Assembly (NCBI RefSeq): GCF_003664035.1
Contig: NZ_RCCK01000014.1
Location: forward strand, 580,230 to 644,229
Length of the DNA: 64,000 bases
From: Pedobacter alluvionis
Lineage (GTDB): Bacteria > Bacteroidota > Bacteroidia > Sphingobacteriales > Sphingobacteriaceae
Direction: 5' to 3'
In this document: positions 8,930 through 18,037 of the stretch, piece by piece
Layout: each line of letters opens with the position of its first letter
Numbering within the stretch: the first letter of the stretch is position 1
Made by a program: the position numbers and the translations under genes
The notes under the pieces: model-generated
Databases searched by the model: none
What the model was told of the DNA's origin: nothing
What the model saw: the letters and a program-made list of their open reading frames with translations, nothing else

Positions 8930-9245
8930 GTATGAGTAATAAGTTAACAAATCTAACGCCTAACCGAATTTTATAGGAGAAATTTTTTGCAATATAATCC
9001 TATTCTGATAATTTAAAAGTTTTTAATTTTCTTTCATTCCAACCAGGTGCCCTAAACATTAGCTTAAACGCTAAAAAATGCTTTATATGATATTGGCGAA
9101 AATATTTATATTTTTCTGCCTTTTTAACATAAGATTAATATTATTTTCATTTTGGCACAAGAGTTGAATTTATTAAGCCAATACCAAAATTAAACAAATT
9201 GAATGCGATCAAACTGCCAGTTTGTCGTTAGCGGAAAATGTGATA

Positions 9246-11717
9246 ATGAGTAAACAAGATATATTTGATTTCCATACAGCAATGCCAATTATAAATGAAG
9301 ATACAGAGTTTTTTCCTTTAATGTCTCAACAAGACGAAGAAGAAATGAACAATGAGGAAACACCCGAAACCTTGGCCATATTGCCTTTGCGAAACACAGT
9401 TTTATTTCCAGGAGTAGTTATTCCTATTACAGTTGGAAGAGATAAATCGATTAAGCTAATTAAAGAAGCTTACAAAGGGAATAAGATTATTGGTGTTGTG
9501 TCTCAAAAAGATGTTTCTATTGAAGATCCCACTTTTGAGCAGCTTAACACGGTTGGTACAGTTGCCAACATCATTAAGTTGTTGCAGATGCCTGATGGGA
9601 ATACGACTGTAATTATTCAGGGTAAACAACGCTTTAGCTTAATTGAAGAGGTACAGAATGAACCTTATATCAAAGCAGTTGTTAAAAAGTTCGAAGAGCA
9701 AAAGCATAAGGCGGATAAGGAGTTTAAAACATTAATTGCTTCTATACGCGAGATGTCTGCACAGATTATCCAGCTTTCGCCAAATATTCCGAGCGAAGCC
9801 AGTATTGCACTAAAAAACATTGAGAGCAATTCATTTTTGATCAATTTCATTTCATCAAATATGAATGCCGAAATGGCCGATAAGCAAAAAATCCTTGAAA
9901 TGGATAAATTGCATGAAAGAGCACAGAAGGTAATGGAACTTTTAATGGTCGAATTGCAGATGCTGGAGCTGAGAAATCAGATCCAATCAAAAGTGCGTAC
10001 CGATTTAGATAAACAGCAACGCGATTATTTCTTAAATCAACAGCTAAAAACCATCCAGGAAGAACTGGGCGGAAACTCTGCAGATTTAGAATTTGATGCT
10101 TTACAGGAAAGGGCTAAAAAGAAAAAATGGACCCAGGCCGTTGCTGATCATTTTGATAAAGAAATAGATAAGTTAGGCAGAATGAATCCTGCTGCGCCTG
10201 ATTATTCGGTTCAGTTAAATTACTTAGAGCTACTATTAGATTTACCCTGGAGCGAGTTTACAAAAGATAATTTTGACCTAAAAAGAGCACAGCGCATCTT
10301 AGATAAAGATCACTTCGGTTTGGAAAAAGTAAAGCAGCGTATTATCGAATACCTGGCTGTGCTAAAACTAAAACGCAATATGAAAGCGCCTATTTTATGT
10401 TTGGTTGGCCCTCCGGGAGTTGGTAAAACATCTTTAGGAAAATCAATTGCAAAGGCATTAGGCCGTAAGTATGTACGCATGGCTTTAGGCGGTATCCGCG
10501 ATGAAGCAGAGATTCGTGGCCACCGTAAAACTTATATCGGTGCCATGCCAGGCCGTATTATTTCATCGATTAAAAAAGCCGGAGCAGATAACCCTGTTTT
10601 TGTTTTGGATGAGATTGATAAAGTAGGTACTGATCACCGTGGTGATCCATCATCAGCTTTGCTTGAAGTTTTAGATCCTGAGCAAAACAATGCTTTTTAC
10701 GATCACTATGTAGAGGTGGATTACGATTTATCAAACATCTTATTTATTGCCACAGCAAACTCTTTAAGCACCATACAGCCTGCTTTGTTAGACCGTATGG
10801 AGATTATTGAGGTAAACGGATATACGATTGAAGAAAAAATAGAGATTGCAAAAAAATACCTGTTACCAAAACAGAAAGAAAACCATGGCTTGCAGACCAA
10901 AGATATTAGCCTTAAAACTACCCTGATCGAAAAGGTGATCGAAGATTATACAAGAGAATCGGGTGTGCGTGGTTTAGAGAAAAAAATCGGCTCTTTGGTA
11001 CGTGGTGTGGCCACTAAAATTGCCATGGAAGAGACCTACGAAGCAAACTTAAGCAATGATGATGTTGAGCGTATTTTGGGTGCCCCGATTTACGATAAGG
11101 ATTTGTACGAAGGCAATGAAGTTGCCGGGGTAGTAACAGGTTTAGCCTGGACAAGTGTTGGAGGTGATATTTTATTTATTGAATCGAGTTTAAGTCCTGG
11201 GAAAGGAAAATTGACCTTAACCGGTAACCTGGGTGATGTAATGAAAGAATCGGCAGTAATTGCTTTGGCTTATCTACGTGCCCATGCAGCTGAATTTGGC
11301 ATAGATTACACTTTATTTGACAATTGGGATGTTCACGTTCACGTGCCTGCAGGTGCTACACCAAAAGACGGGCCATCGGCTGGGGTAACGATGCTTACCG
11401 CACTAACTTCGGCATTTACACAGCGTAAGGTTAAACAACATTTAGCTATGACGGGTGAGATTACTTTACGCGGAAAGGTACTTCCTGTTGGTGGAATTAA
11501 GGAAAAAATTCTTGCAGCAAAAAGGGCGAACATTAAAGAAATTATCCTTTGCAAAAGCAATCGTAAAGATATTTTAGAGATTAAAGAAAGTTACATTAAA
11601 GATTTAACGTTTCACTATGTAACTGAAATGAGCGAAGTAATTGAATTGGCATTAACTAAAAATAAGGTAAAAAAACCTATAGATCTGAGTGTTAAAATTG
11701 CTCCGATTATAAACTAA
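9246..11717 (+). CDS. lon: ATP-dependent Lon protease
   Basis: Lon degrades misfolded and regulatory proteins in the cytosol. The start is taken at ATG 9246; a TTG at 9222 is also in frame but has no support. The 823 residues have the N-terminal substrate domain (LAILPLRNTVLFPG), the AAA+ module with GPPGVGKTS at about 387-395 and VFVLDEIDKV, and the C-terminal protease with GPSAG (catalytic Ser about residue 711) and the Lys in GGIKEK. An acidic extension of about 30 residues precedes the N domain, as in many Bacteroidota. A strong terminator follows at 11773. Confidence 0.97.
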   Translation: MSKQDIFDFHTAMPIINEDTEFFPLMSQQDEEEMNNEETPETLAILPLRNTVLFPGVVIPITVGRDKSIKLIKEAYKGNKIIGVVSQKDVSIEDPTFEQLNTVGTVANIIKLLQMPDGNTTVIIQGKQRFSLIEEVQNEPYIKAVVKKFEEQKHKADKEFKTLIASIREMSAQIIQLSPNIPSEASIALKNIESNSFLINFISSNMNAEMADKQKILEMDKLHERAQKVMELLMVELQMLELRNQIQSKVRTDLDKQQRDYFLNQQLKTIQEELGGNSADLEFDALQERAKKKKWTQAVADHFDKEIDKLGRMNPAAPDYSVQLNYLELLLDLPWSEFTKDNFDLKRAQRILDKDHFGLEKVKQRIIEYLAVLKLKRNMKAPILCLVGPPGVGKTSLGKSIAKALGRKYVRMALGGIRDEAEIRGHRKTYIGAMPGRIISSIKKAGADNPVFVLDEIDKVGTDHRGDPSSALLEVLDPEQNNAFYDHYVEVDYDLSNILFIATANSLSTIQPALLDRMEIIEVNGYTIEEKIEIAKKYLLPKQKENHGLQTKDISLKTTLIEKVIEDYTRESGVRGLEKKIGSLVRGVATKIAMEETYEANLSNDDVERILGAPIYDKDLYEGNEVAGVVTGLAWTSVGGDILFIESSLSPGKGKLTLTGNLGDVMKESAVIALAYLRAHAAEFGIDYTLFDNWDVHVHVPAGATPKDGPSAGVTMLTALTSAFTQRKVKQHLAMTGEITLRGKVLPVGGIKEKILAAKRANIKEIILCKSNRKDILEIKESYIKDLTFHYVTEMSEVIELALTKNKVKKPIDLSVKIAPIIN

Positions 11718-11772
11718 TTGCTAATTCTTTTGGATTAACAATCAAAAATCCAATTACAATAAATACTTTTAT

Positions 11773-11800
11773 AGCCCAGGTAAATTGCCTGGGCTTTTTT
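11773..11800 (+). terminator. Terminator of lon
   Basis: AGCCCAGG pairs with CCTGGGCT around a seven-base loop and is followed by a T-run that ends exactly where the next ATG (11801) begins. Confidence 0.85.
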
Positions 11801-12751
11801 ATGAGATCATTTTTATTCACCATAGTTTTCTGTTCGGTTGTTTCAACCAGTTTCGCCCAATCTTTTAAAAACGAATTCGGTTTTAAAACTGAAAACGATG
11901 CTTATCTGGCTACATTAAACGACCGGTATTATACCAACGGATTATTTATTTACTTCCGTCATGCCATTAATACGGAAAAACTCTCCGATAAGATCGAAAA
12001 GAAAACCTACGAAATTTCTGCCGGACAAAAAATGTATACGCCCTATTGGGGCCAGGTACCCAATAAAGCAGATCAGGACAGGCCTTTTGCAGGTTACCTT
12101 TATGCTGGTGGCGCTTATTCGGTTTTCTACAAAAATGAAAGCGTTTTAAAAACAAGTGTAGAATTGGGAACTGTTGGCCCTAACTCGCTTGCCCAAACCG
12201 CACAACGTTTCCTCCATAAAACCGTAGGTTTTTATACTCCTGCAGGCTGGGATTACCAGATTAAAAATGAACTGGCCATAAACCTCGCCGCCAACTACAG
12301 TAAACTACTTTTTAGACCTGAAGATCCAATTGTGGATATCAGCGCACAGGGTTATGCCAATTTAGGTACCACTTTTTCAGGATTAGGCACCTCGGTTTTA
12401 TTTAGGGCAGGTAAAATCAATCAATTGTTCAATAGTGCTTACCATAATGCGGTAATTGGAAATTCGAAAACCAAAAGCCTAAATAATTCAGAGTTTTTCT
12501 TTTACGTTAAACCGCAGCTCAACTTTGTTGCCTATGATGCCACCATACAGGGAAGTCTTTTTAATAACAATAGTCCGGTAACATTTGGTGTAAAACCAAT
12601 CGTTTTTGAACAACAGTTTGGTGTAAATTATAGTTCGAAGCGATTTACAGCTGATTTTAATGTGATTTTTAAAACGAAAGAGGTTAAAAGTGTGGCAAAA
12701 GCGCAGAATTATGGTGGTTTGAGTTTATATTACAGGTTTGGAAAGAGTTAG
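11801..12751 (+). CDS. lpxR: LpxR-like lipid A deacylase (DUF2219), outer membrane
   Basis: LpxR family proteins are outer-membrane beta-barrels that remove the 3'-acyloxyacyl chain of lipid A. The 316 residues have a signal peptide ending at SFAQ and the family blocks ENDAY, DRYYTNG, DRPFAGYLY and TVGPNSLAQ. The Asn/Asp pair of the first block and the Thr of YYTNG correspond to active-site residues in Salmonella LpxR. The protein ends in aromatic beta-strands (LSLYYRFG). Oddly, the ATG directly abuts the U-tract of the lon terminator, so there is no room for a normal leader. Activity is inferred from family only. Confidence 0.8.
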   Translation: MRSFLFTIVFCSVVSTSFAQSFKNEFGFKTENDAYLATLNDRYYTNGLFIYFRHAINTEKLSDKIEKKTYEISAGQKMYTPYWGQVPNKADQDRPFAGYLYAGGAYSVFYKNESVLKTSVELGTVGPNSLAQTAQRFLHKTVGFYTPAGWDYQIKNELAINLAANYSKLLFRPEDPIVDISAQGYANLGTTFSGLGTSVLFRAGKINQLFNSAYHNAVIGNSKTKSLNNSEFFFYVKPQLNFVAYDATIQGSLFNNNSPVTFGVKPIVFEQQFGVNYSSKRFTADFNVIFKTKEVKSVAKAQNYGGLSLYYRFGKS

Positions 12752-12802
12752 GTTAACTGTTAATATTGTTTTATTTTTAGATGGTTCATTATCCAAAACA
12801 AT

Positions 12803-12831
12803 CGTCATGCTGATCCGATAGCTATCGGATC
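12803..12831. repeat. Second, truncated copy of the 961-990 palindromic repeat
   Basis: These 29 bases are identical to 957-985. The final CAGCAT half-end is replaced by unrelated sequence. Confidence 0.75.
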
Positions 12832-12876
12832 TCTAAGAACTAACATCTACAGAAGGTCAGATAACTAATAAAATTA

Positions 12877-13284
12877 TTAAAAATCAATTACTTTCCTATT
12901 CTTCTTCTTTTCAGCCGTTGAGGCTTTATTCTTTAGCCTCTTTTCGATAATGCCTTTGGGAATTTTAGTGGGTTTTCTTTTTTTCTGAACAGTTAATGAC
13001 CGCTTTAATAAATCGATCAGTTTTGCAATGGTTTTTTCCTTGTTTAAGAGCTGACTCCTATCTTCCTGCGAAACAATATGTAACAGTCCTTCAGAATCTA
13101 AGCGATTCTCCAGTTTTTCCTTTAATAGTGTTTTCTCCTCATCGCTGAAATGCTCAAAGGCATCGATATTAAAAATGAGTTCTACCTTACTAGAAACCTT
13201 GTTTACGTTTTGACCACCTTTGCCCCCACTTCTGGAAGTTTTGAAAGTAACAGACCGTAAAATTTCTTCTCTTGTAGGTAACAT
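12877..13284 (-). CDS. arfB: Ribosome-rescue peptidyl-tRNA hydrolase ArfB
   Basis: ArfB (YaeJ) releases peptides from ribosomes stalled at the 3' end of an mRNA. The 135 residues contain the release-factor catalytic motif GGQ at 23-25 within SGGKGGQNVNK, followed by VSSKVEL, and a long Lys/Arg-rich C-terminal tail that in this family enters the empty mRNA channel. It lacks the codon-recognition domains of RF1/RF2, which separates it from true release factors. It is divergent from cmk. Confidence 0.92.
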   Translation of the reverse strand: MLPTREEILRSVTFKTSRSGGKGGQNVNKVSSKVELIFNIDAFEHFSDEEKTLLKEKLENRLDSEGLLHIVSQEDRSQLLNKEKTIAKLIDLLKRSLTVQKKRKPTKIPKGIIEKRLKNKASTAEKKKNRKVIDF

Positions 13285-13405
13285 GCCGCAAAAGTAATAA
13301 TTTGGAATTTAACAAAAAACACATCCAGCAAACTAATATTTTAGCCCTAGTCTGTTTATAATCTATCTTTATGCCCAAAAAATTCAGCATTCTGTTTCTA
13401 TTTTT

Positions 13406-13413
13406 TACCTTTG
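13406..13413 (+). promoter_or_regulatory. Predicted -7 promoter box of cmk
   Basis: TACCTTTG (TAnnTTTG consensus) ends seven bases before the cmk ATG, predicting a leaderless or nearly leaderless mRNA like that of pabB. Confidence 0.6.
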
Positions 13414-13420
13414 CGCTACG

Positions 13421-14101
13421 ATGAAGAAAAACCTGGTAATAGCAATAGATGGCTATTCATCTTGCGGAAAAAGTACATTAGCGAAGGCGCTGGCTAAAAA
13501 ATTAGGTTTTATTTATGTAGATAGCGGGGCGATGTACCGTGCTGTAACCCTATATTTCTTAAGGAATAATATTGATATTACTGATGATGCTAAAGTTGTT
13601 GATGCTTTACAGCATATTGAACTGAATTTCCACTCGCGCGATTACGAATCGCACATTACCCTTAACGGTGAAGAAGTTTCTGATGAAATCCGTTTAATGC
13701 CTGTTTCTGAAAATGTAAGTGAGGTTTCAGCGCATAAAATTGTCCGCCATGAAATGGTGAAACAACAGCAGCGCATGGGAAAATCGAAAAATATCGTAAT
13801 GGATGGCCGCGATATCGGCACTACCGTTTTCCCTGATGCTCCTGTGAAATTCTTCATGACGGCCGATCCAAAAATCAGGGCTGAACGCAGGTTTAAGGAA
13901 CTAGAAAGCAAAGGCAATAATGAAACCACGTTAGAAGAAGTTTTTGAAAATCTTGCACATCGCGACTACGCTGATACCACCAGAAAAGAAAGTCCGTTGG
14001 TTAGGGCTGATGATGCTATCATTTTAGATAACACAGACCTTACACAGGAAGAACAATTGGATTTTGCATTAGAGAAAGTTAATCCGTTTTTGGTTTATTA
14101 G
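13421..14101 (+). CDS. cmk: Cytidylate kinase
   Basis: Cmk phosphorylates CMP and dCMP with ATP in the cytosol. The 226 residues show the P-loop GYSSCGKST at about 11-19, DSGAMYRA, VMDGRDIGT and the R-rich lid TADPKIRAERR, all typical of bacterial Cmk. It is full length. In many genomes cmk precedes rpsA; here several other genes lie between (rpsA starts at 18560). Confidence 0.96.
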   Translation: MKKNLVIAIDGYSSCGKSTLAKALAKKLGFIYVDSGAMYRAVTLYFLRNNIDITDDAKVVDALQHIELNFHSRDYESHITLNGEEVSDEIRLMPVSENVSEVSAHKIVRHEMVKQQQRMGKSKNIVMDGRDIGTTVFPDAPVKFFMTADPKIRAERRFKELESKGNNETTLEEVFENLAHRDYADTTRKESPLVRADDAIILDNTDLTQEEQLDFALEKVNPFLVY

Positions 14102-14482
14102 GCAGTAGTTCATTTGTTCACTGGTCATTAGTTCATTGGTCCATAGTTTAGTATTTGATAGTTGATGGCCATATTCGTTACTACAAAGCGACGAAAAATA
14201 TTATAAAAGTTTGGTTAACCGTTTAAATTGGTAAACAGATGCCTATCGCTGCATCCCAAATGCATTGCTTAATTAATCGTCTTAAAACTAGGGATTTTAG
14301 ACTATATAGATTTCTCCATTACGCGGTGCTCCAGTCGAAAGGACGTATCTTTAAGGTTAATTATTATCGGTTAACCGGTTCCAAGCTATGAGCTACAAGA
14401 CTATCAACCATGATCTATCTGGCTATCGAACTTTGACTTCAGAAAAAAATTCATATTTTTAGCACATAACCCAAATGTCGCT
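14102..14482. other. Gene-free stretch cmk-DUF1080 gene
   Basis: It begins with short direct repeats of the GTTCATT type (14108-14150). A degraded copy of the GTCATTTCGA repeat lies at 14308-14345 (AGATTTCTCCATT then GTCGAAAGGACG). Near 14385-14430 is a CTATCAACCATGATC motif also seen around 26401-26540. The 3' end holds the promoter described separately. No gene was found. Confidence 0.55.
14433..14461 (+). promoter_or_regulatory. Predicted promoter of the DUF1080 gene
   Basis: TTG at 14433-14435 (in CTTTGAC) and TATTTTTA at 14454-14461 (one mismatch to TAnnTTTG) are separated by 18 bases, upstream of ATG 14483. Confidence 0.5.
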
Positions 14483-15313
14483 ATGAAATTAAAATCAATT
14501 TACCTTACTGTATTATTTCTATCCCTTTTTATTTTAAATGTAAGTGCCCAAAAAGGCTGGATCAATCTCTTTAACGGAAAAGATTTAAAAGACTGGAACA
14601 TTAAAATTGCAAAACACGACTATAAAGAAAATTATGCCAACACATTCCGTGTAGAAAACGGTGTAATGAAAGTAAGTTATGATGGATACAATGAATTTGA
14701 CCAACAATATGGTCATATCTTCTATAAAAAACCATTTTCGGCTTACCTATTAAAAGTAACCTATCGTTTTGTTGGCGAACAGGCTAAAGGTGGCGAAGGC
14801 TGGGCAACCCGAAACAGTGGTGCCATGTTACATTGCCAGGATCCGGCAACGATGTTAAAAGACCAGGATTTTCCGATTTCTATTGAAGGACAGATTTTAG
14901 GTGGAGACGGAGAACATGAACGCCATACCAGCAATGTGTGTACGCCTGGAACGCTGATTAATTATAATGGTAAATTGTTTACACCACACTGTTTAGATTC
15001 CAGATCGAAAACCTATGCAGGCGACCAATGGGTGACTGCAGAATTTTTAGTCTTAGGTGATTCTGTTATCAAACACATTATAGCAGGCGAAGTGGTTTTA
15101 GAATATACAAAACCTCAAATTGGCGGTGGCAACGTTTCTAACTTCGACCCGAAAGTTAAAATAGATGGTAAAGCATTAACATCAGGTTATATATCATTAC
15201 AAAGCGAAAGCCATCAGATAGAATTTAAAACGGTAAAACTTTATGATTTAGAAGCCTATATGAAAAACAAGGCCAAACTGGATAAAGTATTGGCTAAAAT
15301 ATTAAAAGAGTAA
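14483..15313 (+). CDS. DUF1080 (3-keto-disaccharide hydrolase-like) secreted protein
   Basis: A 276-residue protein with a signal peptide ending at VSAQ and one DUF1080 domain: GWINLFNGKDLKDWN at the start, the Trp/Gly-rich middle (GGEGWATRNSG), the SIEGQILGG strand and the closing SGYISLQSE. The domain has a concanavalin-like jelly-roll fold and is found in secreted glycan-active proteins. Some members hydrolyse 3-keto-glycosides. Substrate unknown. It is followed after 17 bases by the TPM protein, but a functional link is not evident. Confidence 0.85.
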   Translation: MKLKSIYLTVLFLSLFILNVSAQKGWINLFNGKDLKDWNIKIAKHDYKENYANTFRVENGVMKVSYDGYNEFDQQYGHIFYKKPFSAYLLKVTYRFVGEQAKGGEGWATRNSGAMLHCQDPATMLKDQDFPISIEGQILGGDGEHERHTSNVCTPGTLINYNGKLFTPHCLDSRSKTYAGDQWVTAEFLVLGDSVIKHIIAGEVVLEYTKPQIGGGNVSNFDPKVKIDGKALTSGYISLQSESHQIEFKTVKLYDLEAYMKNKAKLDKVLAKILKE

Positions 15314-15369
15314 ACTATGTGACTACTTAGTTGTTGAATGATGATGTAAAAATATTACACCTAATTTAT

Positions 15370-16872
15370 ATGATGCTCAACACCCGTTTATTTACTCCCC
15401 TTGCCCTGCTATTCTTTCTTTTAGTTGCCAATATCACCTTTGGACAAACGGCTTATAAAGTAAAAGACATACCCGATCCTAAAAATAATGGGGGTGGTTA
15501 TGTGAGTGACCCTGATAAAATACTGGGTACCAATGCGGTTTCGGAGATCAATAGCACCATATCCGATTTCGAGAGTAAAACCAATGTGCAAGTGGCAGTG
15601 GTGGTAGTTAACGATTTCGACCATAATAAAGAGGATTTCGACTTTGCTTATGAGCTTTTCAATACATGGGGAATAGGTTCAAAAACCAGTAACAATGGTT
15701 TGTTGTTATTTATTTCAAAGGAGCGCCGTAAATACAGGTTTATTACGGGTACTGGTGCAGAAGGTGTTTTACCTGATGTAAAGCTTAAACATATTGCCGA
15801 ACAAAACCTCTTGCCTGCTTTTAGAGAAAATGATTTTGCCACCGGAATTACCAATACCATTAATGCCATTGGTGAGATTATTTTAAACCCTGAACATAAA
15901 TCGGAGCTCAATCAATTGTTTACTCAGCAAGAAAGTGATAATGATTTAGAAAATTTCTTACTTCCTACCGGGATAATCATTATGCTTTTTTGGGGTGCAT
16001 TCAAAATTTTAAACCGGCAGGCTAAAAATGCTACAAAAGATAAATCCAAGTCAGATGTAAACCAATATGAAAAGATTGGAAAAGGCTGTGCCGTGGCTAT
16101 GATGATCACTTTTGTAACTGGCTTTATATTCTTCTTTTTTGGTGGACTGGAATTAGTTAAAAAAATAAGGCCAAAAGATGTTCCGATTATTCTGTATGTT
16201 ATTTTGGCTCTTGTACTTTTCGGCAGATACCTTTTCCACATTTCAGCATTGCGGAAAATACACAATGACGATAAAAACTTTTTTAATTCGGTAAGTAGCT
16301 TTCATAAAAAGAATTTTTGGCTAATCATTTTTTCTCCCCTTATTTTAATCAACATCATCATCTATTTATTTAAAAGGGTTAAGAACATTAACCGCTTTAA
16401 AGCAGTGCTGGATAGTAAGGGTCAGGAAATGATACGTTTGGACAGAGATATCAATATTGAAGGCGAACCTTTTTTAACAAAGGGCCAACGTAAAGAGGAA
16501 ATAGTAAAAGCTTATGATTACGATATCTGGGAAAGTGCCGACCATAAAGAACATATTATTAAGGCATGGCCTGCAGAAAACTACAATAGCTATACTGAAT
16601 GCCCGGATTGTTACTTTAGAACTTATAAACTAAATAAACGCATAACTACAAGAGCAGCAACCTACAGTCATGAAGGCCAGGCAAAACTGATAAATGAGTG
16701 CAGTTTTTGCAAAAAAACAGAATTTATAAAGTGGATTAAACTGGCCATGCTGGTCGAATCGAGTTCGTCATCAAGTTCCTCTTCATCAGGCAGCAGTTCA
16801 TCGTCTTCGTCATCAAGCAGTAGCTGGGGCGGCGGCAGTAGCAGCGGTGGTGGTACGGGAGGCAGTTGGTAA
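15370..16872 (+). CDS. TPM-domain membrane protein with Ser/Gly-rich tail
   Basis: The start is placed at ATG 15370 (MMLNTRLFTP); an in-frame upstream codon at 15331 gives an implausible extension before the signal peptide. The 500 residues run: signal peptide, TPM domain (about 40-185; VNDFDH, FELFNTWGIG, GLLLFISKERRKYRFITGTGAEG), then transmembrane segments near 205-225, 255-280 and 285-300 and again around 320-345, a cytoplasmic part with two CxxC-like pairs (ECPDCYF, ECSFCKK), and a tail made almost only of Ser then Gly ending in GGSW. The TPM-Ser/Gly-tail layout is common in YgcG-like proteins; function is unclear (photosystem repair and phosphatase roles are known for plant and bacterial TPM domains). 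Confidence 0.8.
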   Translation: MMLNTRLFTPLALLFFLLVANITFGQTAYKVKDIPDPKNNGGGYVSDPDKILGTNAVSEINSTISDFESKTNVQVAVVVVNDFDHNKEDFDFAYELFNTWGIGSKTSNNGLLLFISKERRKYRFITGTGAEGVLPDVKLKHIAEQNLLPAFRENDFATGITNTINAIGEIILNPEHKSELNQLFTQQESDNDLENFLLPTGIIIMLFWGAFKILNRQAKNATKDKSKSDVNQYEKIGKGCAVAMMITFVTGFIFFFFGGLELVKKIRPKDVPIILYVILALVLFGRYLFHISALRKIHNDDKNFFNSVSSFHKKNFWLIIFSPLILINIIIYLFKRVKNINRFKAVLDSKGQEMIRLDRDINIEGEPFLTKGQRKEEIVKAYDYDIWESADHKEHIIKAWPAENYNSYTECPDCYFRTYKLNKRITTRAATYSHEGQAKLINECSFCKKTEFIKWIKLAMLVESSSSSSSSSSGSSSSSSSSSSSWGGGSSSGGGTGGSW

Positions 16873-16976
16873 CTTGCCTTATTAGATAGCTGCTTTGTTC
16901 TGACTAAAAGAAGTTTTTCAAGAAAAACGAACAGTACCTTTTTTCAATCTTATCTCCACCTATTAAAAGTATTTTC

Positions 16977-16984
16977 TAATTTTG
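16977..16984 (+). promoter_or_regulatory. Predicted -7 promoter box of the SH3 protein gene
   Basis: TAATTTTG matches TAnnTTTG exactly. Its last three bases (TTG, 16982-16984) are in frame with the downstream gene and could be mistaken for a start codon; the signal peptide begins only at 17057. Confidence 0.6.
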
Positions 16985-17056
16985 AAACTCTTAGCACGGT
17001 GTTTGCTTATAGCGTGTTGCAATTATCGATTAAACTGTTCGCAGAATCTTATACTT

Positions 17057-18037
17057 ATGACTAGAATTTTCTTCCTCATCATCGCTCTTTCTATTTTTGC
17101 TAACCGTTTAAATGCACAAGAATTGTATCGTGTTAAGGCCGATAAGTTGCGCGTAAGAGAAAGCAGCGATCCGAAAAGCAAGGTGATTGGAAATTTTGCC
17201 CAAAATGGAAACATTACCGTTTTAGACGTAAGTAATGACAAGTTTTACAAAGTAAAGTTTAAAAACCGCGAAGGTTGGGTAAGCAAGGATTTTGTAGAAA
17301 AAATTACACCGGCAACTAAACCGACTACTGCGCAGGCAACTACTGCACAAACAGGTGCTGCCACTCAAACGGCAACAAGCACCGACATGTATCGCGTAAC
17401 TGCCGACGATTTACGTGTAAGACAACAAGCTGATCCAAAAAGCAAAATTGTAGGATACCTGCCTAAAAATGAAAATGTGGCCGTGATTGACTCATCGAAT
17501 ACGAGCTTCTATAAAATTAAAGTTACCAACGGTGAAGGATGGGTGAGTAAAGAATTTTTAGTCAGGGTTTCTCCTGTAAAAGCTGCAGTCGAAAAAACCA
17601 GCGTAACCGCATCAGTACCTCTGGTAAAAACAGATTACACAAACATTATCTTTTTTGTAGTTGTAGCCTTAATACTCTTCACTATATTATACTTTTCGAT
17701 TAAATATGCCAGTAGCAACAAATTTTTGATCGGTTTTGCAGTAGTTGTAATCCTGGTAACCGGGTATTTCTGCTACATTACTTTTATACAGGCAAAAGTG
17801 GTAACAGGCACCTTTGCAAGCAATGAAGATATTCAATACAAAACCTTCAATTTTAAATCGAAAGATTCGGTAACCGTTACCGATGCCTATACTGATTCTA
17901 TTTTCACTTCAAAATATGTTATTGAAGGGGACATGATCAAACTTTATGATCAGCAGAACACGATTATGCTATTGATCAGAGATGATAAAACATTGGTTGG
18001 CGAGGGCTTTACAAGGGGAAAGTTTACGAAAAAATAA
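17057..18037 (+). CDS. Protein with two SH3b domains and membrane anchors
   Basis: The start is set at ATG 17057, where a proper signal peptide begins (MTRIFFLIIALSIF, ending NAQ); the in-frame TTG at 16982 lies inside the promoter box. The 326 residues hold two bacterial SH3 domains (YRVKADKLRVRESSDPKSK with GWVSKDFV, and YRVTADDLRVRQQADPKSK with GWVSKEFL), a Thr/Ala-rich linker between them, two transmembrane segments near 190-210 and 220-245, and a small C-terminal domain. SH3b domains usually bind peptidoglycan, so a periplasmic wall-binding or sensing role is likely. No catalytic domain is visible. Confidence 0.8.
   Translation: MTRIFFLIIALSIFANRLNAQELYRVKADKLRVRESSDPKSKVIGNFAQNGNITVLDVSNDKFYKVKFKNREGWVSKDFVEKITPATKPTTAQATTAQTGAATQTATSTDMYRVTADDLRVRQQADPKSKIVGYLPKNENVAVIDSSNTSFYKIKVTNGEGWVSKEFLVRVSPVKAAVEKTSVTASVPLVKTDYTNIIFFVVVALILFTILYFSIKYASSNKFLIGFAVVVILVTGYFCYITFIQAKVVTGTFASNEDIQYKTFNFKSKDSVTVTDAYTDSIFTSKYVIEGDMIKLYDQQNTIMLLIRDDKTLVGEGFTRGKFTKK

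Noticed and set aside
9222..9245. TTG start for lon giving eight extra residues
   Set aside because: No support in the sequence; ATG 9246 gives a normal N-terminus.
13190..13390. A 66-codon open frame overlapping the start of arfB on the minus strand
   Set aside because: It is out of frame with arfB, overlaps the GGQ-coding region and the upstream promoter area of cmk, and looks non-coding.
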